Made by a program: the position numbers and the translations under genes | The notes under the pieces: model-generated | The model's input: the letters and a program-made list of their open reading frames with translations, nothing else | Told to the model about the DNA's origin: nothing | The model's database searches: none | DNA from: Gracilaria domingensis | Lineage: Eukaryota > Rhodophyta > Florideophyceae > Gracilariales > Gracilariaceae | Reading direction: 5' to 3' | DNA: 64,000 nucleotides | NCBI GenBank assembly: GCA_022539475.1 | Contig: VCMS01000238.1 | Span: 1 to 64,000, forward strand | In this document: piece by piece, positions 56,302 to 64,000 of the stretch | Layout: the number at the start of each line of letters is the position of its first letter | Position numbering within the stretch: the first letter of the stretch is position 1

Positions 56302-57254
56302 CTCTTTGCGGAAACCTCATTGCACACGCGAAGTGCAAACAGGCAATGCGTCTTGTGAATTAAATTTGCCTCAGGACGGTTTTTAAAATTTATCAAGTCC
56401 TTTACCCATCCCGCAACCCGTCTAAAGATAACATGCGACACGTTTCCCAGTGCTTTAGATTCTCCCAACGTCTGCAGGAATTGAAGAACGGCATGTGTCG
56501 TTGGAGTTAGACATCAAGCTTGTTCCTCGTTAGCATAAAATATGTCGACAAAGAGAGAATGTGCTATCTGCAGGGGACTGATTAGCGGTCAAGTTCGAAT
56601 GTGAGGGGAATGTGTCGAAAAGAATGAACATAGTACTTGAAGCGGCAGACCAGAGTCAGCTTATCCGAGCATCAATACCATCTCCACGGAACGATATCGG
56701 TCCATGATAGAGAGCAATATACTTTTTCTCCTCTGCTTGAAACCCAGATATATATATATTCAAAAGATTCCAGTGGCCTCCCACACTCCGTTGGCACTAC
56801 TCAATACCCGCCAGACAAGGATACATTAATTTGGTTTACAGTTGTAAGGCTCAACGTAAAAGGAGAGTTTCGTGATTCGCGTTGTTTGTTGGACCCAATG
56901 CAGAGAGATGTAATGTGCTTCACCCACCCAAAAGAGCCACTGGTGCATTAGGTGTTATGGAGCGCTTTTCACAATATCAATGGACAGCTTGGATAGTTCT
57001 AGACGAAATTTAACGCCGAATCGTTTCCTCACTTACTCCAAATGAGCATCGGGTCGAATCGATCTTCCTGACTCAAGTGCCCACAAAACTCCGACCTCAT
57101 CCACGTGGAACCTTTGCTCTGGACATTCTGAGTCTATCCCTCCGCTCCTGTCGCCCTCTAAATTTCCCCTCATTGCCTCCTTTTCGTACTTCCACCCCAG
57201 CTCAGGTAGCATTCTCAAGGTATTCTTCACCCTTCGGGCCTCCTTCATGCATCT

Positions 57255-57467
57255 TCAACACCGATATTGAGCATTATGCCCTTTCATTCCAAGGAATTTA
57301 CTGGCTGCTGGCCAGTCCGCTGCGACAAACAATAGAAACGCGTACATCATTCTTTGTGTCCCATTCGCACATGGCACGCGGATACCGTTCTCCAGTTGTT
57401 GTAGATCAGCGAAAAGTGGTTGCAAAAAATGTGTCAAACAAGTTCTTGTCATCCGAACCTGATGCAA
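57255..57467 (-). mobile_element. Fragment of a second Tnp2-like transposase
   Basis: A 70-residue frame ends in LLFVAADWPAASKFLGMKGH followed by NAQYRC, the same signature as at 55.8 kb but in a diverged version (GMKGHNAQYRC against GYVGHSGTIFC). It is preceded by FLQPLFADLQQLENGI, the usual upstream region. Because both this and the 55.8-kb piece contain the same block, they come from two different copies or subfamilies, not one split gene. Confidence 0.7.
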
Positions 57468-57619
57468 GTGAGGTGATCAAAGTATTCGAGTAATAGAAGC
57501 GAAGAGGAAGATTGAAGTTCAGTGCCACAAAGGTAATTGGCCACGTTCACCTACTAGTCTTAAGACCTTTGAACACCTCAAAACCATGAAAGAACAATTT
57601 GAGGAAAACGTAAAACCCC

Positions 57620-58466
57620 ATTGAAAGACAGCCGCAGATCACAATCAAACCGAGAGTAACTCGCATGTCATGGGGTGATAACAAAGTTACTTTCATTGAT
57701 TGTCATGGTCATCATGACTTTTCGCGTCAAGTTTCTCAATCTGCGCGCGCTTTCGAAGGTACATTTAGGTTGTGGATGCGACGTAAGGGGCGCCCCCAAA
57801 GACTCTAAGCAGCGTGGAAATCGCGTTAGAAGCCAGGTTTGAGCTTTTCATTGACATCAATACGATTATTTTACCAACAGCAGACGTTGATAGTGCGCGA
57901 AATCAGATCGAAAATCTCTTTGAAATCGGTGCTTTTCAAGCGATATTGACGTCTGCGAAACAAGGTGTAGGTATAGAAGAGCTGCTCCATGCTGTAATCG
58001 AACGTCTTCCGGCTCCACAAGGGCCTTTAGAAGACCTTTGCAGGCACTTATTTTCGAATCCTACTATGATTCTTATCCAGGTGTAGTGCTATTCATCCGT
58101 GTTTTGAATGGCGTTGTACGAAAGGGCAATCTAATCTCTTCATTCTCATTGCGCGATTCTAAAGAACTTGAGAATAAACCAATGGAATATAATATCGAAA
58201 CCATCGGATTTCTTGAACCTGACGAAGTACCTTCAGACAAGCTCGACCCAGGAGATGTCGGATACCTCACAGCATCTATCAAACTAGTTGGTGATAATCC
58301 ATTTCGTGATACGCTTACTCATTGTGGTACAGCAACGGCATAGACTGCTTTACCCGGATATGAACCTGCAAGACTGGTTGTCTTCTCTGGCTGTTTTTCG
58401 TCGGAATCTAGTGATATACACTCTTTTCGTGTAGCAATGCAAAAGTCCACTGAGACCTATTCATAA
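57620..58466 (+). pseudogene. guf1: LepA/EF4 (GUF1) translational GTPase pseudogene
   Basis: The plus strand follows LepA from switch I into domain II. ITIKPRVTRMSW (ERGITIKAQ region), FIDCHGHHDFSRQVSQSARA (normally DTPGHVDFSYEVSRSL) and TADVDSARNQIEN with LTSAKQGVGIEELLHAVIER (G4-G5 region) are followed by LQALIFESYYDSYPGVVLFI (LepA's hallmark FDSxYDxYRGVV). Then come DPGDVGYLTASIKLVGDN, DTLTHCGTATA and ALPGYEPARLVVFSG. LepA is a ribosome-binding GTPase of bacteria, mitochondria and plastids. The G3 motif is lost (DCHG for DTPG). Frame changes lie near 57770 and 58030, and a TAG replaces a Glu codon at 58340. The N-terminal P-loop and the C-terminal third are absent. A functional parent gene presumably exists elsewhere. 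Confidence 0.9.
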
Positions 58467-58469
58467 TCG

Positions 58470-59520
58470 CCACTAGCGTGTCTTGGACAGTTGAGGACTA
58501 CCTCTAAGTTTCTCATTCTCTGTGTTGGTCCGCGTTTCTGAAAGATAGCAAATGATTTCTCTCCACTGGCGGCATAGCCTCTGCATGCTGTGAAACCCAG
58601 GCAATATTGCTCGAACTCTAGTCACGCAAATTCTCGCCGACTCGTTAAGGAAGATCGAATAATTCATGCTTTCCACACTTACTGAACGATATCTCCCGGT
58701 ATAAAGCGCTTATCGCTGGGTGGTCATCTTTCACTCCCGGGAGTTCAAGGCAAGATCACGCACACTTGATCTCAACGGTACTAGCCTGAGTGCAATCACC
58801 GAGCCCACTAACTTTCGAAAACAGGTCTCCTTTCAATGCTTGCTTTGTCTTCTTCATATTATTCATCACATAGTCATCATCGATACCGATCTCATCGCTC
58901 TCGCCACAGTCGCAACGGTTATGGCTACCGCTGTCACTATCCCCATTCTTCCCGCCGCCCGTACTACGACGACTACGATTAAGAATCAGGCTACGAACAG
59001 CACCTTCGCCGTTGAGCGGAAGCAACAGCAGCAATGGAACACTCTGCGATGATGGCAGAAGCTCAAAATGGTCATCAAAAGTCGGGTATTGCAGCAATAG
59101 CTCACATGCGAAATATGATTTACGGAGTATACCGTCGACCTTAAGTCAATGCGGCTTTCTATTCAACGTGGTATCGTTTGTCGACAACTCGTTTGAAACA
59201 GAAGATTCCGAGCGCTGCTTCCACATGAATTGTATGGCAACAAAGCGTCATGTCTTCGATGATAGGTTACTTTGTGAAGGTTTCTGAAAGACGAGTCAAG
59301 AAATAGGTTCTTTTCGCCAATTTAGAGTTATACCGCTTGTTGTTGTTCGTACCGTGCTTGCTCTTTAGACTCCTAGATAGACATGAATGCTTTAGTCACT
59401 TTATTTTTGACGAAGTGAAAAAAAGCCTTTCTCGTTCAATTGAAGTTGATCTCTTTTGCCCAAAAGAACCTTCACAATTAGATTCCTGACGATTTTTTCA
59501 TATAAATCATCGCCCAGGCC
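58470..59520. other. No supported gene
   Basis: Plus frame 58720-59052 (Thr/Ala/Ile-rich) and minus frame 59097-58756 overlap almost completely and neither has a recognised motif. Confidence 0.3.
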
Positions 59521-59522
59521 GC

Positions 59523-59780
59523 TCAAAACTCGTTTCGCAGCCGAGTTTGCTGAGAAAGCTGGGTGACACTAGGAGCATTGATGGAAAAGTTGCAGGCAGC
59601 ATCAAGCTCATACTTGGATTGCAGAATCATAATCAGTCCTAGTCCCAGCTGAACTTCATGTTCACTGGGAAGATGATCGAAGATTGCGCAGAAGATCGAA
59701 CAAAGTTCATGAATCTTATTGCTGAACAGTCGAGCTGAAGAAGTTGAAGATGATGTGCAGCTGTGCAGAGAATCAAACAA
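59523..59780 (-). CDS. Small ORF, hypothetical
   Basis: An 85-residue frame starts at 59780 (MFDSLHSCTSSSTSSARLFS) and includes a helical, mixed hydrophobic region (LPSEHEVQLGLGLIMILQSK). The sequence looks more protein-like than the surrounding frames, but no domain, promoter or splice site is recognised. Confidence 0.2.
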   Translation of the reverse strand: MFDSLHSCTSSSTSSARLFSNKIHELCSIFCAIFDHLPSEHEVQLGLGLIMILQSKYELDAACNFSINAPSVTQLSQQTRLRNEF

Positions 59781-59799
59781 GATTCAGCTACCCGAGCTT

Positions 59800-61300
59800 C
59801 GCTCGCTGTACCGTGTGTGCGTTTGGAATTTGTTCTGCAAGTTGTGAGGCTTCACTCACTTAGCTGCAAAGCGTGCGACTGATTTCGCAAGTAGTGATTG
59901 ATAGCCATGGTTGTCTTGAACGCAACATACCAGTGTTCACCACCCTCCCATACATCATCTCTTTATTGTAGCAGCACAACACAACCTCTCCTTCACTCCA
60001 GATGCGATATATCTTGCATTCACCAATACTTTGTAATGTGTGAACATTATTTCAAACCAAGAAAGGGACTGCGTTTCCAGCTCTAATGATCCAGATTGCT
60101 GCCGCAAACTCATAATCATAACTTTTCTTCTTTCATGTAGGCGCAGTGCATATCCACGTCACGTAGCTACCTTCGTACTAGTACTCCAAGGCAACCATGT
60201 CAAAATTATATAATCAATATTATAACACAGAGAAGAGAAAGCAAGCGAGTACCCCAGACAATCGCATAAATCGCTTCTTCATACAAAAACTTTTCGAATA
60301 GCCTTCTAGTTCTCCTTTTAGTATGCCACATGCAAATGTTGCGAATAGCGAATTCCAACAGCGAATCGCATTCAAGACGCGAAGTAGTGAAAAAATACTG
60401 CCATCGTACAACGTGCTTTACATTTTTTCACAGTGTTGTATGAAGCTGGATACCATACATTGTATTGTAATTCACACTACATGTTACATTGCACGAAAAG
60501 GTGCTCTTTCAATCGATAGCTATGAAGTATACCTGCACTGTTAGCATGATCGTTCCAACCTCTACTTGTCCTCTAACGTTACTTGAAACATGAATTTTTT
60601 ATTATAGTATGGGTCTCGACTACTCAGAGCTCTCCAGTGCTTGACAGCCCCACTCAGTATAAATCACAACGTTGACTTCTGGAATTAATCAATCCTCCTT
60701 AAGATGATTCATGTTATCCCTTACAGACCAGGTAAGTGAAATGAAAATCGTACGTTGCCTAAATGGGCGATGTTAGCATACATGCGCCTACATGAACTTC
60801 ACAGCGACATTCTTTTTGAGTGTGATTTATAGAAGGTATTTGCTGAATGGTAGAGAGTTTGACTGCTTAATTCATTTCAATTCTCCGCAGGTACCACACG
60901 CCATTCTTTTCTGCCTTCATCCTATTATCCCGTCCCTTACAATGGAACAAAGTCACCCTTCTCAAATCAAACTTCGAGATGCTGTAGTTCCCTATCTTTT
61001 CCTTTAAAGTTTCGCACGCACCTTGCGTGCAGGAGCATCAGCATTCTCAGCGATGGATTTCTAAAGCGTATAACTGTGCTTTTTGTCGTACACCAAGAGA
61101 TTTGCTCATTTCCGGATTCCTCAAGAAAGCGAAGGGCACAGGTTAACCGGATTTGATCATCAGAATACTTTAAGACGTATAAGATGAATAATTCGGAAAA
61201 GATGGTTCTCATGGCAGAGGTAGATCTGAGAAATATCCATCCCATGCCTGCCTGATATCTCAATTTCATGTTTGGAATGTATTGAGTTCATGAGGACGCG
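59800..61300. other. No supported gene
   Basis: Frames of 60-100 codons (for example 61269-60967 minus) have no recognised motif. The minus frame could contain further exons of the small gene at 61.3-61.6 kb, but no junction could be supported. Confidence 0.3.
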
Positions 61301-61602
61301 CTATGCGTGACGGAATTGGGAAATTAGATTTTGAAGCAACAATTTCAAACATATAGTATGAAAAGTTAGATAACCGTTCGGGGAACGGAATTCTGTTGTA
61401 AGAGGTCTTTCCATGCTGTAGACAGGGAAGATTTTGGTTCTGAAACCCGAGAGAACTGCAGATGTGTCACAAAGAGCACACCACACCCAGCGAATCTCTA
61501 TTACGCAGTTAAAGCATTTAACCATGATCATTACTCACCCTCAGAAATGTGAGAACCACCGTACCTATCTTCGTTGTCCATGTTAACGTCATTCGAGCCC
61601 AT
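61301..61602 (-). CDS. Small two-exon gene candidate, 72 residues
   Basis: An ATG at 61602 starts a short acidic exon (MGSNDVNMDNEDRYGGSHIS) that ends at a strong donor (GAGG/GTGAGT, exon end 61539). An acceptor CTGCAG gives a second exon starting at 61455. The splice restores an open frame (SEVLSGFRTKIFPVYSMERP ...) that ends with a stop at 61301. The intron would be 83 bp, like those of the bestrophin gene. The product is not recognised. An unspliced in-frame stop follows the donor immediately, as expected for a real intron. It may be only the first two exons of a longer gene. Confidence 0.4.
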
Positions 61603-62270
61603 CGCTAGAGAGAAGGGGCGGGTGGGGGGATGCTGCCGGAAAAGTTTGCGGATACCGGACAGGCGTTGCGAATTAGGGTAGTGGAAGAAGTAGTTGGCAC
61701 ATGGCGGACTGAAGAGAAGGCGACATCGATCGGTGATGATGGTATCAGACGTACCATGCATTTGGCAGATGAGTTATGTCACCACATTGCAGCCGATATG
61801 GCCAGCAATATGCGCAACAGTGGATCGATACATGGGCGCATATAGAACGTCGCTAACGTCAAGCTTGGGATCCGTCTTTGCCGACATTGTGGATCAACCG
61901 CTGTGGCCCTCGTATCTACCAAGAGTGAGCACGAGACGATCTTAACGGTCTGTTCACGATTTGTGCCTTATCATGAACATATACGGTACCATTAATTGAT
62001 TTGGGGAAAATTGGTTCTGACCACTTTTTTAAGCTTTTTTGAGGATTTTGTAGAAACTTAACTTCCTCGACAGTGCTCTGACATTTTAATGAGAAGCTTC
62101 TATTTCATATAGGACCTCATGACCACTCAATGACAGTGGGTTTTGCTAGGGACCCCTAGTAAAACCTAAATGTCAAAAATGGCAAACAAATGGTTTACAA
62201 TTGTTACTTCAAATAGGCCGGGTGGTGGTGAGTGATGGCTTTAGCGAGCTTTCGGTTGAGGAAATATTGA
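61603..62270. other. No firmly supported gene
   Basis: A plus frame at 61630-61845 (MLPEKFADTGQALRIRVVEE ...) points away from the small two-exon gene, which would make the few bases between them a divergent start region. The frame overlaps another on the minus strand and has no recognised domain. Confidence 0.25.
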
Positions 62271-62305
62271 CACTTCCAAACTAGTTTTCGGCATTAAGGG
62301 CGGAG

Positions 62306-62640
62306 ATGAGATATCATATGTATGGAAGAGTGCGATGTGCGGAAAGGGAGGTAGGGGAGTTGAGGCAGAAGAATAAGGTTCTTAGGAAGATGCTGAAAGT
62401 GCCCGAGAAGTAGCTGGGGAATATGAGAAGTAGGCAGGTATTGGTGCAAGATGGGAAGGTAAAGTAAGGAAAGGGGAGTAACGGAAGTTCGGAAGGAGTA
62501 GATGTGCCGGAGAGATTCCCTGCGAAACCGAACACGAAGGGTGGTAGGGCTGGAGATTGAAGGACAGATGTGAGGAAGAGACGTAAGGAGGAAATTGGTG
62601 AAGAGTTGCCGCGGGACGGATCCGAGGCCTAGGTGCTGAC
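62306..62640 (+). pseudogene. Decayed ORF with a coiled-coil block
   Basis: From the ATG at 62306 the plus strand reads MRYHMYGRVRCAEREVGELR, then QKNKVLRKMLKVPEK, a leucine-zipper-like coiled coil, followed by Gly/Ser/Pro/Lys-rich sequence. The frame is broken several times. The layout (coiled coil, then basic low-complexity sequence) recalls the decayed ORF at 38.5-39.1 kb, so both may be remnants of related element proteins. No catalytic domain is seen. Confidence 0.25.
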
Positions 62641-62949
62641 TGGGTCTCGGAGTGCAGCAGACGCACCGCAGATGTCAGGCCGGATTCTGAGCGCTCGAAA
62701 AGAGAGAGAGGAATGGGGGCATTGGAAGACGCCTTGGGGGCGTGGCGAGTGTATAAGGATAGGGAGTGTTTCCCTCAGCACTTCCGCGGAATGACCTTTT
62801 TGGAAACGGAGACGGAGGAACTGATCATCTGAAAGGTGGAAATCGGGTAAATAGTTGGTCCAGTTTGGAAGAGAATCAATGGTGAGATGTTCGATGGGAC
62901 ACAAATTACGAATTGCATTACAACCTGGAAGCAAATGAAAGAGCACAGT

Positions 62950-64000
62950 ATCAAAAGCGCGGATTCAGGATATGCTCGCAGTAAAGAAAGGAATGGATCC
63001 TACAAGAAAGCAAAATTTCAAGAATGTTCCATAATTACTTAAATTATTGAGTGCTAGCCTCTGACACCGCTTCATGCACGCTAAATTGGCCTAAACTATT
63101 TCTTCACATTTATTAACAACTTTTTCAGTTTGCAGAACAACGACAAGAACGATTCTACCAGGATATATTTATGACCTAGTTATGATTCTTTTATATTATT
63201 GAAGTCTCCGTCATAGAGCTCAGATGCAGCTTTTTATCAGATAGAACTTTGTAAGCATACAAGAAGCATACATAATTCCTTCTGGGGGAATATAGCGCCC
63301 ATACATTTGCTAATTGATGTGTTAATGGCTGGTACTTATTCTTCAAAACCATGTGAATTATTAGAGCATAAATATTGAATATATAAGTCAGGCATATTTG
63401 GTAGATATCATTTCATGTAAATCCCAATGTGCTCACTTTAAATTTTATATGAACGGGTTAAATAAATATCTAAATGACATTATTGTATTTCCTAAAGTGT
63501 TTGCCCGAATCAAACTGGATGAAGCTCAAAACATAGATATACCGCTTCTCAGCAAAAATTGATGCCCATCAGTTAAGATTAAATTTAGTATTCCACATAC
63601 GATTCCATACGGGGTTTCAAGAAAGTGTCTCTGAGCAGACAATTTGCGAAAACCGATGTATGTGTTATAAATTGTAGTTCTGAATCAGAGCTTTAAATTT
63701 TTTTCAACTTGATTATGTGTGCCTAACGTATTTATCTAAGCTTTCGTTTAAGTGCTTCACATATGATGACGTTGAATTCTTATGTAGTATTTTAAGAAAC
63801 GTTCTGAGAGAATTAACTGGATGAGGAATGTGTTGGTTTATTTAGTATAATAACAAGAAACTGAGATTTAAAGGAAGGTGTTGCATGACTTGGATTTGCT
63901 TTACGATTTCGAAACGAACGTTGGATGTAGAATAACGAAAAAGGAAAAAATCAAAGCACACATTCGAAATCATATGTTGAAGTTTAGAAAAAGCTCCCAG
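62950..64000. other. AT-rich tail without genes
   Basis: From about 63000 onward the sequence becomes strongly AT-rich, with no open frame of 60 codons on either strand. No organelle gene or tRNA could be recognised in it. It may be an AT-rich intergenic block or old satellite-like DNA. Confidence 0.45.

Overview
This is a stretch of eukaryotic nuclear DNA, gene-poor and full of decayed elements. Coding traces are scattered, often broken, and the best host gene has short GT-AG introns of about 78-90 bp. Families seen are a SWI/SNF-type helicase, bestrophins, LepA/GUF1, a PIF/Harbinger transposase and two CACTA/Plavaka-type transposases. Together with moderate GC (mid-forties percent by eye), this would fit a repeat-rich alga such as a florideophyte red seaweed. 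That assignment is a guess; no rRNA, tRNA or organelle gene fixes it.

Layout. From 1 to about 20.4 kb I find no gene I can name. The tract holds a C/T-rich region (5.7-8.0 kb) and a GC-rich island at 15.8-16.65 kb with three similar hairpins. An assembly gap (20468-20719) is followed by a near-perfect palindrome and a 72-bp minisatellite. A broken Brahma/SNF2 helicase lies at 24.7-26.8 kb (minus), then a ladder of degenerate repeats (27.3-28.2 kb) and a decayed Plavaka-like DNA transposon on the plus strand (29.2-32.3 kb).

The most unusual locus is at 33.75-36.1 kb (minus): a bacterial-style beta-class DNA amino-methyltransferase followed by a SET domain, apparently parts of one protein. Next come an Mpv17-like remnant (37.4-37.9 kb), a PIF/Harbinger transposase (40.05-41.2 kb), and a GC-rich tandem array of about 1.3-kb units carrying an unrecognised membrane protein (41.5-44.2 kb). 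An unrecognised basic protein (44.7-46.4 kb) and an ARM-like fragment (47.0-47.6 kb) follow.

The clearest host genes are two neighbouring bestrophin-type anion channel genes (48.5-50.7 kb, minus). One has four exons and looks whole; the other is interrupted. Beyond them lie a hydrophilic possible retroelement end (52.1-53.3 kb), CACTA transposase remains (54.1-57.5 kb), a LepA/GUF1 pseudogene (57.6-58.5 kb), a small two-exon gene candidate (61.3-61.6 kb) and an AT-rich tail (63-64 kb). No operon-like or pathway logic links the genes; the window is mostly an element graveyard with a few host genes.
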